NCBI RefSeq assembly: GCF_006715285.1
Contig: NZ_VFMX01000001.1
Coordinates: 3,472,001 to 3,536,000 of the forward strand
Direction of reading: 5' to 3'
DNA length: 64,000 bases
Origin: Arthrobacter sp. SLBN-83
Lineage (GTDB): Bacteria; Actinomycetota; Actinomycetes; Actinomycetales; Micrococcaceae
Shown here: positions 9,458 to 17,356 of the stretch, piece after piece
Layout of the letters: every line of letters starts with the position of its first letter
Numbering within the stretch: the first letter of the stretch is position 1
Program-made: the position numbers and the translations under genes
The notes under the pieces: generated by a model
The model's input: the letters and a program-made list of their open reading frames with translations, nothing else
Told to the model about the DNA's origin: nothing
Databases searched by the model: none

Positions 9458-10504
9458 ATGGCCCTTCCCCCTCCCCGGATTTCCATTCTCGACCGTGCCA
9501 ATGCTCGCGACGGGTTTCCTGCTGCCGACGCCCTGAACCGGGTGCTGGAACGTGCTCAGTGGGCCGAGGAGTTGGGTTACCACCGTTTCTGGGTCGCAGA
9601 GCACCATGCGGTACCAGGCATCGCCGGTTCCGTTCCGGCCGTGCTGATGGCCGCCGTTGCTGCCCGGACGCACTCCATCCGGGTCGGTTCAGGAGGCATA
9701 ATGCTTCCCAACCACCAGCCACTCGTGGTGGCCGAACAGGCGGCCACGCTGGAGGCCCTTCACCCCGGACGGATCGATTTGGGCGTCGGCCGGTCTGTGG
9801 GTTTCACGCCTGCAGTCCGGGATGCGCTGCACGCCGGGAAACAGGACGCGGAGCGGTTTGAAGACCAGGTGTTCGAACTGCTTGCCTACCTGTCCGGAAC
9901 CGCGTCCATCACTGCCCGGCCGCGGAACGACTCGGCGACACCGGTATTCGTGCTGGCCACCGGGTCGGGAATCGATATCGCAGCCCGTGCCGGCCTGGCG
10001 GTGGTGCTGGGCGGGCCAGCCGTGTTTCGGACGGATCAGAACGGCAGACTCCCGGCGCTGGAAAGGTATCGCTCACAGTTCCGTCCATCACGGTGGTTCC
10101 AACGGCCCTTTGTCATGGTTTCCGCCAACGCAGCGGTGGCCGCCACGAGCCAGGCAGCCAGGGAACTGCTTCTGCCCGAGGCCGTCGCGCTGGCCCGCTC
10201 CAGGACCACCGGCGAATTCGCCGCCCTGGCGCCCGTAGGCCCGGCCGAGTGGGCCGCCCTGACTGTACGGGAAAAGGAAGCGGTCGAAAGGAGCCTGGCA
10301 AGCTCGCTCTACGGCACGGCCTCCGAGGTGCGGACCCAGGTCCAACACGTGCTCGTGGCCTCCGGAGCTGACGAGTTGCTGATCACGGGCGGAGCCTTCG
10401 ACGTCGCGGCACAGGCCGAATCGGACCGGATCCTTGCCGGACTCTTTCCGCAGGACGAGCACCACAGCATGGACGATCGAAGTGGATTCGTCGCACCCCG
10501 TTGA
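9458..10504 (+). CDS. LLM-class FMN-dependent monooxygenase (luciferase-like)
   Basis: 348 residues of the bacterial luciferase-like TIM-barrel family. The early strand ISILDRANARDG, the RVLERAQWAEELGYHRFWVAEHHAVPGIAG segment, GSGGIMLPNHQPLVVAEQAATLEALHPGRIDLGVGRS, and a distal ELLITGGAFD are standard group motifs. Members oxidise small organic substrates with reduced FMN from a partner reductase; the substrate is not evident. ATG 9458 is where family similarity begins, though no strong ribosome site precedes it. It appears monocistronic. Confidence 0.85.
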   Translation: MALPPPRISILDRANARDGFPAADALNRVLERAQWAEELGYHRFWVAEHHAVPGIAGSVPAVLMAAVAARTHSIRVGSGGIMLPNHQPLVVAEQAATLEALHPGRIDLGVGRSVGFTPAVRDALHAGKQDAERFEDQVFELLAYLSGTASITARPRNDSATPVFVLATGSGIDIAARAGLAVVLGGPAVFRTDQNGRLPALERYRSQFRPSRWFQRPFVMVSANAAVAATSQAARELLLPEAVALARSRTTGEFAALAPVGPAEWAALTVREKEAVERSLASSLYGTASEVRTQVQHVLVASGADELLITGGAFDVAAQAESDRILAGLFPQDEHHSMDDRSGFVAPR

Positions 10505-10846
10505 CGCCCACGCCACGCCGAGCGGAACCATCGACGCGGGGCAAACAACCAGGACGGGTAGTAGCAGCCGCGCCCGGATCAGCGGGCGTCCGGGAGCCGG
10601 GTTAAGGGCCGGCGGCGGTTTGGGGGGCCGCATCCGGTCTCGGGATGCTTCTGCCGCCGGCCCTGTCCCCATGTCTAGATCCTGCCCCAGCGGCAGGATC
10701 TTGCCCTCAAAGATAGGAGCCGTTCCTAAACGGCAGCCCATGATGGGCACAAGGTTTGCTCAAGAGTGGCCGGGTCACTACCGCTGGGTCCCAGGTTGCT
10801 TTCCTTCGGATAGGATGCCAATTCCACCAACAATAGAAAGACCGCA
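10505..10846. other. Intergenic region with one hairpin
   Basis: No convincing gene lies in these 342 bases. Open frames here are by-products of high G+C. A 9-bp stem (GATCCTGCC/GGCAGGATC, loop CCAGC) lies at 10678-10700, about 150 bp before the pspA-like gene. It could be a terminator or a leader structure. The last 100 bases must hold the pspA promoter, but I could not pick a clear -35/-10 pair. Confidence 0.4.
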
Positions 10847-11575
10847 GTGAAGCAGAGTATTTTCTCCCGGGTCGCCCAGCTCGCCAAGGCCAACCTGAAC
10901 GCCCTCCTGGACTCCGCCGAAGACCCGCAGAAGATGTTGGACCAGATGGTTCGCGACTACTCGGAGAATATCCGCGAAGCCGAGGCCGCCGTCGCCCAGA
11001 CCATCGGCAACCTCCGCATGGCCGAGGACGACTACAACAGGGCAATGGACGATGCCAACACCTGGGGTAACAAGGCAATCGCCGCCTCCCGGAAGGCCGA
11101 TGAGTTACGCGCCGCCGGGAACAGTGTTGACGCGGACAAGTTCGACGCCCTCGCCAAGGTTGCCATCGGCCGGCAGCTCACTGCCGAATCCACCGCCAAG
11201 GCCCAGGAGCCAAACCTGGCCGCGCAGAATCAGGTGGTGGACCAGCTGAAGAACGGTCTGGAGATGATGCGCGGAAAGCTCAGGGAGCTGACCGCGAAGC
11301 GCAACGAGCTGGTCAACCGTGCCCGGGTGGCAGCCACCCAGTCCCAGGTGAACGAGGCCCTCAAGGCCCTGGACAGCGGGGATCCTACATCGGCGATCGG
11401 CCGTTACGAGGACAAGGTCCGCCGCCAGGAAGCCACGGCCCGCGGCCAGCAGGAACTCGCGGCCTCATCACTGGATGCCCAGTTCGCCTCCCTGGAAGAC
11501 CTCGGCGAGCAGACCGAAGTGGAGGCAAGGCTTGCGGCGCTGAAGTCCATGGACCGGAAGGCCATCGACTACTAG
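10847..11575 (+). CDS. PspA/IM30 family envelope-stress protein
   Basis: 242 residues, almost all predicted coiled coil, as in PspA/IM30/Vipp1 proteins. The N-terminal amphipathic segment MKQSIFSRVAQLAKANLNALL and the DPQKMLDQMVRDY motif are typical. These proteins form oligomers on the inner face of the membrane and protect it when the proton-motive force falls. The start is GTG 10847 with GAAAG upstream. No PspF or PspBC partners are nearby; an AAA+ ATPase gene lies convergently 30 bp downstream. Actinobacterial PspA copies are often controlled by extracytoplasmic-function sigma factors; no such site was recognised. Confidence 0.88.
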   Translation: MKQSIFSRVAQLAKANLNALLDSAEDPQKMLDQMVRDYSENIREAEAAVAQTIGNLRMAEDDYNRAMDDANTWGNKAIAASRKADELRAAGNSVDADKFDALAKVAIGRQLTAESTAKAQEPNLAAQNQVVDQLKNGLEMMRGKLRELTAKRNELVNRARVAATQSQVNEALKALDSGDPTSAIGRYEDKVRRQEATARGQQELAASSLDAQFASLEDLGEQTEVEARLAALKSMDRKAIDY

Positions 11576-11604
11576 GACACCGTCCAGGACGGCCGCAAAA
11601 TCGG

Positions 11605-12639
11605 TCAGAGCAGCCAGCGCCACCAGCGCGGCTGTTCCGGTTCCGGCGTCGGTTCCGGCTCCGGCTCTTCTCCCAGGGCCAGTGCGGCCTTGACGATGTC
11701 GTCCTCGGTGAGCGTCATGACAGCGTCACGATCGAGCGTGTCAAGACCTTGTTCCTCGTCGAGCGACAGCCGCAATGCCTGGCGGTTGAGCGCCTGCTCG
11801 AACAGCGTGCGGGCGAAGCGTGCGTTGCCGGAGTCCTCGCCCGCGTGCAGCCCGGCGAGGATTCGGCGCAGCATCTGGTCCGCATCAGGCTCCAGCCTGT
11901 ACTCGTGTTGGGCCAGCATCTGGTGGAAAATCGTCTGGAGTGCGTCGACGGAGTAGTCGGGAAAAGTGATCTCGCGGGCGAACCGGGAGCGCAGCCCAGG
12001 GTTCGAGAGCAGGAAGGACTCCATTAGCCGCGGGTACCCGGCCACGATCACCACCAGGCGGTGGCGGTGGTCCTCCATCCGTTTCAACAGGACCTCGATC
12101 GCTTCGGGGCCGAAGTCCATCCGGCCGTCCTCAGGGGCCAGCGCGTAGGCCTCATCGATGAACAGGACGCCGTCCAGCGCACGCCGAATCACCCGGTCCG
12201 TCTTGATGGCGGTCTGGCCGACGTACTGCCCCACCAGGCCGGAACGGTCGACCTCGACCAGATGGCCCTTCTGCAGCAAGCCGACTGCGCGGTACATTTC
12301 GGCCAGGAGCCGTGCCACGGTGGTCTTGCCCGTGCCCGGATTCCCAAGGAAGACCAGGTGCTGTGATGTGGCCACCTCGGGCAGGCCGTGTGCCTTGCGG
12401 CGCGCCTGGACCTGGAGCAGTGCGACGAGGGCCCGCACCTGTTCCTTGACGGTCTCCAGCCCAACCAGTGCGTCGAGTTCGGCTTGAAGCTCGGAAAGTG
12501 GCCGGGCCGGCCCGGACCTTGGACCGATGAGATCGCCGACCAGGTCATCGACGCGCTCCGAACCGGGCAGCTTGAGCTGATCGGCCAGGTGGCCGATGGT
12601 TTCGCGCAGTTCGTCGAGCGGTTTCCGGCTGGCAGCCAT
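11605..12639 (-). CDS. AAA+ ATPase (CbbX/SpoVK-like)
   Basis: 344 residues. The Walker A motif [18 protein letters not shown] is preceded by [30 protein letters not shown], which is diagnostic of the CbbX/SpoVK/YcbB-type AAA family. Walker B is [10 protein letters not shown] and the sensor/arginine-finger region [15 protein letters not shown]. About 75 N-terminal residues are helical and variable. The C-terminus is a Pro-Glu repeat tail ending in PRWWRWLL. I chose ATG 12639 (MAASRKPL). Such ATPases remodel protein complexes; in actinobacteria related genes neighbour type VII secretion or phage-like loci, neither seen here. Its partner is unknown. Confidence 0.82.
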   Translation of the reverse strand: MAASRKPLDELRETIGHLADQLKLPGSERVDDLVGDLIGPRSGPARPLSELQAELDALVGLETVKEQVRALVALLQVQARRKAHGLPEVATSQHLVFLGNPGTGKTTVARLLAEMYRAVGLLQKGHLVEVDRSGLVGQYVGQTAIKTDRVIRRALDGVLFIDEAYALAPEDGRMDFGPEAIEVLLKRMEDHRHRLVVIVAGYPRLMESFLLSNPGLRSRFAREITFPDYSVDALQTIFHQMLAQHEYRLEPDADQMLRRILAGLHAGEDSGNARFARTLFEQALNRQALRLSLDEEQGLDTLDRDAVMTLTEDDIVKAALALGEEPEPEPTPEPEQPRWWRWLL

Positions 12640-12729
12640 GCATACACTGTAGTACCCGTTTCCCGGCCACGAGCGTCTCATCCTGCTCTCATGGGACCCA
12701 GCCGTAGCGGAGCGCAGGGTCCGGCCCTA

Positions 12730-13200
12730 GGATGGCGTCAGTGTGAGGGTGGTCTTGCCGCTGTTGCGGTGGTTGGATCCTGATCACCTGGGTGTCTGGC
12801 TCTTAGGCTGGCTGCCGTCTTCGGGTTGGCGTGCATGGGTTATGCCGGCGTCCGGGTGTGATGGACCGGCCGGCGTGACTTGATAGGAGCGTGGCATCGC
12901 CCCCACTGAGGTTTGTCCGCCGACCGGCCCAGCCGTCCTCAGAATGGAAGGAGGCAACCACCATGGTTGTCGTTGGCGCGGATGTTCACAAGCGCACGCA
13001 CACGTTTGTTGCGGTCGATGAGGTCGGCCGCGAGCTCGGCCAGAAAGGTGTACTACGAGAAACGCCTCGACGGCGGAGACAGTAAACCCGAAGCCCTGCG
13101 CTGCCTCAAACGACGCCTCGCCCGGATCGTCTTCAACAACCTTCGAACCGACCACCAGAAACAAACCACGACTTGCGCCGCCTTAGCGGCTTGACATAGG
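12730..13200 (+). mobile_element. IS110-family element relic with non-coding left end
   Basis: A transposase pseudogene (12963-13194) is preceded by about 230 bases of non-coding DNA with several short GC-rich inverted repeats. IS110-group elements encode their recombinase after a long left end that specifies a structured bridge RNA, so this stretch may be that region. The boundaries are approximate: IS110 elements lack long terminal inverted repeats and I could not define target flanks. The right end apparently supplies the AGGAG ribosome site of the following gene. Confidence 0.55.
12963..13194 (+). pseudogene. IS110-family transposase, internally deleted and frameshifted
   Basis: The N-terminus reads MVVVGADVHKRTHTFVAVDE, the first strand of the RuvC-like DEDD domain with its catalytic Asp. 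After about 28 residues the sequence jumps at about 13047 into another frame reading VYYEKRLDGGDSKPEALRC, LKRRLARIVFNNL, the C-terminal end of IS110 transposases. Roughly 300 central residues are missing, including the rest of the DEDD site and the Tnp domain serine. A good ribosome site (GGAAGGAGG) still precedes the ATG. The product cannot be active. Confidence 0.8.
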
Positions 13201-13208
13201 AGCAACCC

Positions 13209-13748
13209 ATGAGGAAGTGGGGCGAAATGCATCCCGCGCTCCGTGCAGTTTTGGTGGGCGTCGTTGCCTTTGCCGCCATCGTGGCGGCCGGTCTCATCCT
13301 CGGGGGCGACCTCGACGACGCGGTCGCCAATGCCGTCTTCTACGCTCTGATGATCGGTGGCGGCGTGTTTTTCCTGACGAGGTTCCCGACGGACACCGCC
13401 AAGCTTGATGAGCCCGGCAGATTTATCATCTTCCTGCGTTTCCCCGACTCATCCCCGGGCTCGCTCAGCAGCATATGGCAGGTGGGCGTTGCCAGCCCAA
13501 GCCCGGGACGGATAGATTTCCAGCCAACCGTGCATGACCAACTGATACCCACCGGCCGCAGCAAGGCCTTTACGGGACTCAGGGCTATGAAGTCCCTACC
13601 GCGGAAGGCGAACCGCCACGACAACAAGCAGGAAGTGCCATTGGACTTTCAGGTCATCACCCTGAACTCAGACGGTGGCGTCATTGAAATTGCAGCCACT
13701 CCTGCCACTCTCCAGAACCTGCAGCGCGTCGTATCGACACCCTCGTAG
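13209..13748 (+). CDS. Hypothetical protein with two membrane segments
   Basis: 179 residues. Two hydrophobic segments (about residues 10-30, AVLVGVVAFAAIVAAGLIL, and 39-57, NAVFYALMIGGGVFFLTRF) are followed by a soluble C-terminal domain of about 110 residues rich in beta-strand pattern (VPLDFQVITLNSDGGVIEIA). I do not recognise a family with confidence. The ribosome site AGGAG at 13199-13203 lies at the very end of the IS110 relic, so the insertion may have changed its expression. Confidence 0.6.
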   Translation: MRKWGEMHPALRAVLVGVVAFAAIVAAGLILGGDLDDAVANAVFYALMIGGGVFFLTRFPTDTAKLDEPGRFIIFLRFPDSSPGSLSSIWQVGVASPSPGRIDFQPTVHDQLIPTGRSKAFTGLRAMKSLPRKANRHDNKQEVPLDFQVITLNSDGGVIEIAATPATLQNLQRVVSTPS

Positions 13749-13797
13749 GCGATGACTGCGTTCAAGGGCCTGCGCCGGCTACCCGCGGCGCGCCCCA

Positions 13798-14346
13798 TCA
13801 GCTTTCGGGAGGGGAGCAGATGTGACCGTCAGCGTCCATAGGGTGCCCGCACAGCGGGCAGAGGGGACGCCCGGCGCCCACTACTTCCCGTGTGCGCTTG
13901 GTAAATGCGCGGGCGGTGCCCACCGGCATTTTCACCAACACCATTTCGGGTACTTCAGCGTCGTCCTGATCGAGGGCTTCGTCGTCGTCATCCGCATCGC
14001 TGATGGGGTAAGCCTCTATGACCACCTGCGCCGTTGTGGGGTCCCAACCCAGGCTCATGGCGCCGGTTCGGAATTGCTCTTCAACGGCCTCGAGCGGATC
14101 GTTATCGACGAGTTCAATGGGAGTACTGGTGGGAACGCTGAAGGGGTTGCCCTCAAGGGCGTTGAGCTGGTCGAGAACATCGTCAATCTTCTCCGCGAGC
14201 AGAGCCGCCTGCTGCTTCTCCATTGCGATAGTCACGATCTGCTTGCCCGTGCGTACTTGCAGGTAGAAGGTGCGCGCCCCCGGAACACCGACGGTGCCGA
14301 TAACGACCCTGTCAGGCCAGGAAAACTCGTGAACAAGTGTAGGCAT
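13798..14346 (-). CDS. DUF3090 family protein
   Basis: 182 residues. The N-terminus MPTLVHEFSWPDRVVIGTVG, the central EGNPFSVPTSTPIELVDNDPLEAVEEQFRTGAMSLGWDP segment and the acidic linker are conserved throughout the actinobacterial DUF3090 family. The C-terminus holds a zinc-ribbon-like CPLCGHPMDADGHIC, which suits a nucleic-acid or protein-binding role. The function is unknown. In many actinobacteria it lies beside a phosphoglycerate-mutase-like histidine phosphatase and a SCO1664-like gene; both partners are absent here. Confidence 0.85.
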   Translation of the reverse strand: MPTLVHEFSWPDRVVIGTVGVPGARTFYLQVRTGKQIVTIAMEKQQAALLAEKIDDVLDQLNALEGNPFSVPTSTPIELVDNDPLEAVEEQFRTGAMSLGWDPTTAQVVIEAYPISDADDDDEALDQDDAEVPEMVLVKMPVGTARAFTKRTREVVGAGRPLCPLCGHPMDADGHICSPPES

Positions 14347-14364
14347 GTCAGTAGTCTAGGCGAC

Positions 14365-14748
14365 ATGAACTTCCTCGGCCGGTGGGCCGGAACCATCGCA
14401 TGGGCGATGCTGGTCCTGGCTTCGATGGCCTTGATCGTCATTGGACTGTCCGGGACTTTGTTCTTTGTTTGGGCTCCGGAACCAGCGCTGGTGGAGAAGG
14501 CGAATGTTGGCCGCCCTTACGTCTATGCAGGGTGCGTGTTGTCCGTGACGGCGGCCCTGTTGTCACATGTGCGGGGCAACCCTATATGGGTGACGGTCTG
14601 CGTCGGCCTTGTAGGGATGCTGGTGGGGTGGGCTGCCTGGACGAACCCCTACAACCTGCTACGCCACCTGGCCGTCGTCGTGACCTTCCCCCTTGCCCTG
14701 GCCGGGGTCGCCGAGGTCATGTGGGCACGCGGGTACCGACAACGGTGA
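14365..14748 (+). CDS. Small four-helix membrane protein, unknown function
   Basis: 127 residues with four predicted transmembrane segments (AWAMLVLASMALIVIGLSG; YVYAGCVLSVTAALLSHV; WVTVCVGLVGMLVGWAAW; LAVVVTFPLALAGVAEVMW). The ATG at 14365 lies 18 bp from the divergent DUF3090 start, so both share a very short promoter region. No family recognised. The hydrophobic pattern and the RYR-type basic tail support a real gene. Confidence 0.6.
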   Translation: MNFLGRWAGTIAWAMLVLASMALIVIGLSGTLFFVWAPEPALVEKANVGRPYVYAGCVLSVTAALLSHVRGNPIWVTVCVGLVGMLVGWAAWTNPYNLLRHLAVVVTFPLALAGVAEVMWARGYRQR

Positions 14749-14787
14749 CGGGTCCAAGGGAATCCTTCTACTGGGTAGTGTGAACAA

Positions 14788-15324
14788 ATGAACTTCTCTT
14801 TCGAACTCCCTGAGGGCGTGGTCCTCCGGCCGGTCCAGAAGCTGGACGCCAGGGCGCTGACAGAGGCGTTCCAGAAGAACCGCGCCCATCTTGCGCCGTG
14901 GGAACCGATTCGTCCCGACAAGTTCTACACAGTTCAAGGACAACAGGAGGTGATCACCAGGCAGCGGCGGGAACTTTCTGCAGGCACCGGCCTTCCAATG
15001 GTATTGGTGCGCAAAGAGGACGTGGTCGGCCTGCTGACCTTGAGCTCCATGGTGCGGGGTGCCTTCCAAAACGCGCACCTGGGTTATTGGATGGACCAGG
15101 CTTTGCAGGGTTCCGGAATCATGACGGCGGCAGTGGCTGCCGCCGTCAACATCGCCAAACATGACCTCGCGCTGCATCGGCTTGAAGCCGCGACCCTGGT
15201 CCATAACACGGCATCGCAGCGGGTGCTGGAAAAGAACGGATTCGAGTCCTACGGCACCGCGCGAGCCTATTTGCGGATAGCGGGGATGTGGCAGGACCAC
15301 CGCATGTTTCAGCGGATTCTTTAG
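14788..15324 (+). CDS. GNAT family N-acetyltransferase (RimJ/RimL-like)
   Basis: 178 residues. The fold begins with VVLRPVQKLDARALTEAFQKNRAHLAPWEPI, continues through GYWMDQALQGSGIMTAAVAAAVNIA (acetyl-CoA phosphate loop region) and ends with LHRLEAATLVHNTASQRVLEKNGFESYGTARAYLRIAGMWQDHRMFQ, the usual signature of RimJ/RimL-like protein N-terminal acetyltransferases. It transfers acetyl from acetyl-CoA to an amine, possibly a ribosomal or toxin/antibiotic substrate. The start ATG 14788 lies 39 bp after the membrane-protein gene. Confidence 0.85.
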   Translation: MNFSFELPEGVVLRPVQKLDARALTEAFQKNRAHLAPWEPIRPDKFYTVQGQQEVITRQRRELSAGTGLPMVLVRKEDVVGLLTLSSMVRGAFQNAHLGYWMDQALQGSGIMTAAVAAAVNIAKHDLALHRLEAATLVHNTASQRVLEKNGFESYGTARAYLRIAGMWQDHRMFQRIL

Positions 15325-15865
15325 ACGATATGGGGCAGGAGAAACTGCTCACGCGGCCCCGGTCCGAATCGGAGCGGTTATGAAGCACGCAGGGGGGGGC
15401 CAGCACCAGTCCGACGGGGATGCTGACGGCCACCACCGCCACCAGGGCCCGGTAAACCCACAGCGCCCACCCGGGCTTTGTACCGGGGCCGCGAACAGTG
15501 TCAAACATCAACGCCAGCGCAGCAACCAGCAGTACGCCGCCGGCATCGACCACCCAAGGGTTTGCAACCAACGTGCCGCCAATAACGAGCGCGGTGGCAG
15601 CGTTCCACGCAACCAGCTCCGCGACAACTCTCCAGCCGCTGAAGCGTCGCGGCGCCAGGAAGTATTGGCTTATGCCCAAGACGCCCTGCGCCACTCCTCC
15701 GACGAGAACGAGATACGCCGCCGCCCACGACCCGTGCTCAAGATGAAGCGGACCAGTTACGGCGGCGACGAGGCCACCTGCCACAACGCACAACAGCGCC
15801 ACCGCGCCGAAGGCCAATGCCCCCTTGATATCGCTTACCGGCCCCACCGGTGACGAGTCGCTCAT
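15146..15865 (-). CDS. Membrane protein with probable frameshift at a G8 tract
   Basis: Residues 1-150 form a convincing five-helix membrane protein (ALAFGAVALLCVVAGGLVAAV; AAYLVLVGGVAQGVLG; ATALVIGGTLVANPW; GVLLVAALALMF; VYRALVAVVAVSIPVGLVLA). After the G8 run at 15392-15399 (C8 on the coding strand) the frame continues as low-complexity residues antisense to the GNAT gene, overlapping it by 179 bp. One base fewer would end the protein at 15349; one more would end it at about 15378. So the natural C-terminus probably lies near there. This is a sequencing error, a phase-variable tract or a recent mutation. The start is ATG 15865 (MSDSSPVG). Confidence 0.6.
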   Translation of the reverse strand: MSDSSPVGPVSDIKGALAFGAVALLCVVAGGLVAAVTGPLHLEHGSWAAAYLVLVGGVAQGVLGISQYFLAPRRFSGWRVVAELVAWNAATALVIGGTLVANPWVVDAGGVLLVAALALMFDTVRGPGTKPGWALWVYRALVAVVAVSIPVGLVLAPPCVLHNRSDSDRGRVSSFSCPISSKESAETCGGPATSPLSANRLARCRRTRIRSFPAPAAMPCYGPGSRLQADAARGHVWRC

Positions 15866-15907
15866 GCCGTCAAAACTACTGCGCAGCACGTCAGCGCAGG
15901 GGAGGGG

Positions 15908-16408
15908 TTACTCCGCTAAGGAGTACGAAGAACCCGAAGGCGTGCGCTGCAGCACGCCGAAGTCGACCATGTAGCGGCGCAGCAGCACCACGTCGTCTGT
16001 ATAGCTGAGCAGCCGCTCGTTGACCTGCCTCTCAGTGAGTTTTTCAGCCGGTGCGATGACCTCGGTGGCGATTCTCGCCAACAGCGCCCGACGCTCGGTT
16101 AGATTCGCGGGATATCTTTCTATCCGGCCGAGCCGCATGAACCTGTCCAGCCCGGTCTGCGGCTGCCGGCGGGGCTGCTGGGCCAGCAGGTCCCGGAATA
16201 TCGTTTCCCCAGCCACAAGCTCACCGGATGCGTGCCGCTGGACGAGTCCGGATTCCAGCAGGCCGGCGATGGCCCGTTGGCGCCGCTGCTCCTTCACATC
16301 AGGCAGGACATCATGAGGCGCTGCCCCCAGCACTATCTGGGCATAGGCAGTCCTGGCATCAGCGTTGCCCAGCGTCGCCAGCACGCGACGCCAGTGGGGT
16401 CCGTTCAT
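15908..16408 (-). CDS. DUF2087 domain helix-turn-helix protein
   Basis: 166 residues. The C-terminal half matches DUF2087: RIERYPANLTERRALLARIATEVIAPAEKLTERQVNERLLSYTDDVVLLRRYMVDFGVLQR. The N-terminal half looks like a winged-helix module (VLATLGNADARTAYAQIVLG). DUF2087 proteins are often fused to or placed beside transcription regulators; the function is not defined. I chose ATG 16408 (MNGPHWRR). Confidence 0.75.
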   Translation of the reverse strand: MNGPHWRRVLATLGNADARTAYAQIVLGAAPHDVLPDVKEQRRQRAIAGLLESGLVQRHASGELVAGETIFRDLLAQQPRRQPQTGLDRFMRLGRIERYPANLTERRALLARIATEVIAPAEKLTERQVNERLLSYTDDVVLLRRYMVDFGVLQRTPSGSSYSLAE

Positions 16409-16526
16409 CTTTGATCCTCGGGTCACGCCAGCCTCCTCCTCTGCCGCTGACGCACGCCAGTGCGTCGAGGCGTGGTGGAGATCCTAGCCCGAACGCACAG
16501 TTCCAGGAAACCGATGCGACCCGCGC

Positions 16527-16673
16527 GTGCTGCAACAAAAGTTCGACGCGCTCAGGTACCTCATTGTCCAGGCACGACGGCGGCGCGCGGCCTGGGCGCT
16601 TAGCGCTCCGGCAGTGGTCTTCCTGGCCTTGGCGAATGCGGCAGCCATCCTGCAGGGGCTCGCCGGGCGCTGA
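16527..16673 (+). CDS. Possible small membrane peptide (48 residues)
   Basis: Starting at GTG 16527, the frame reads LQQKFDALRYLIVQARRRR and then a hydrophobic helix WALSAPAVVFLALANAAAIL, ending in QGLAGR. The basic-then-hydrophobic pattern fits a single-pass membrane peptide. There is no good ribosome site and the frame may be accidental. The rest of the 335-base gap before the SRPBCC gene shows nothing else. Confidence 0.25.
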   Translation: MLQQKFDALRYLIVQARRRRAAWALSAPAVVFLALANAAAILQGLAGR

Positions 16674-16743
16674 CCGGGCCACAGGACATTCGGCACTGTC
16701 CCGGGGCCTGGCAGCACCCCAAACTGAGGTGATGCGACTCCCC

Positions 16744-17340
16744 ATGCGCGTACTCCCCGTGCTGGGCATTGCGGCCGCCGTAGGAGCCTATGTCCGCTGG
16801 TTCCGTCCCTGGCAGCTCACCTGGGGCGCCACGCCGGAAGAGGTCGCCCGGGCGATGCCCGGCGACGAACTGGTGCCCAAACCGACCTTCAACGCCACGA
16901 GGGCCATCACCATCGCTGCAGCGCCGGAAGGGATATGGCCATGGCTGGTCCAGGTGGGGCTTGGCCGCGGCGGCTGGTACAGCTATGACATTCTCGACAA
17001 CCTGGGCCGGCCAAGTGCGCGGCAAATCATCCCTGAGCTGCAGAACCTCGCCGTAGGCGACATCCTCCCCATGAGTCCCGACGGCAAACACGGAATTCAG
17101 GTCCAGAGAATCGACCCGCCACTGTCCATGGTCTGGGGCACGCCGGGGGACACCAGCTGGACGTGGCAGCTTGAGCCCAGCAGCGACGGTACCACCCGGC
17201 TTATCAGCCGTATCCGCGCCCGGTACCGCTGGTTCCCGCCTAACCTTGCCTTCTCGGCGCTCGTGGAATTCGGCGACATCTGGATGATGCGGAAGATGCT
17301 GCTCAACCTTCGCAAGCGCGCCGAAACGGTGCCGCTGTAA
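16744..17340 (+). CDS. SRPBCC family (START-like) protein
   Basis: 198 residues. After a short hydrophobic start (VLPVLGIAAAVGAYVRWF) comes TWGATPEEVARAMPGDELVPKPTFNATRAITIAAAPEGIWPWLVQVGLGRGGWYSYDILDNLGRP, the usual opening of SRPBCC-fold proteins of this type, ending with FSALVEFGDIWMMRKMLLNLRKRAE. These proteins have a deep hydrophobic cavity for lipids or aromatics; the ligand is unknown. ATG 16732 is an in-frame alternative: GAGG at 16726-16729 is too close to that one and rather far from 16744. Confidence 0.8.
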   Translation: MRVLPVLGIAAAVGAYVRWFRPWQLTWGATPEEVARAMPGDELVPKPTFNATRAITIAAAPEGIWPWLVQVGLGRGGWYSYDILDNLGRPSARQIIPELQNLAVGDILPMSPDGKHGIQVQRIDPPLSMVWGTPGDTSWTWQLEPSSDGTTRLISRIRARYRWFPPNLAFSALVEFGDIWMMRKMLLNLRKRAETVPL

Positions 17341-17356
17341 GGCCAGGAACTCCGCG

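Noticed and set aside
10088..10750. Minus-strand frame of 220 codons overlapping the luciferase-like gene and the following gap
   Set aside because: It is mostly antisense to the monooxygenase. The part in the gap is Pro/Arg-rich with no motif or ribosome site.
13048..13194. The C-terminal IS110 fragment as a separate small gene
   Set aside because: It has no ribosome site of its own and matches only the end of an IS110 transposase, so it is part of the deleted pseudogene.
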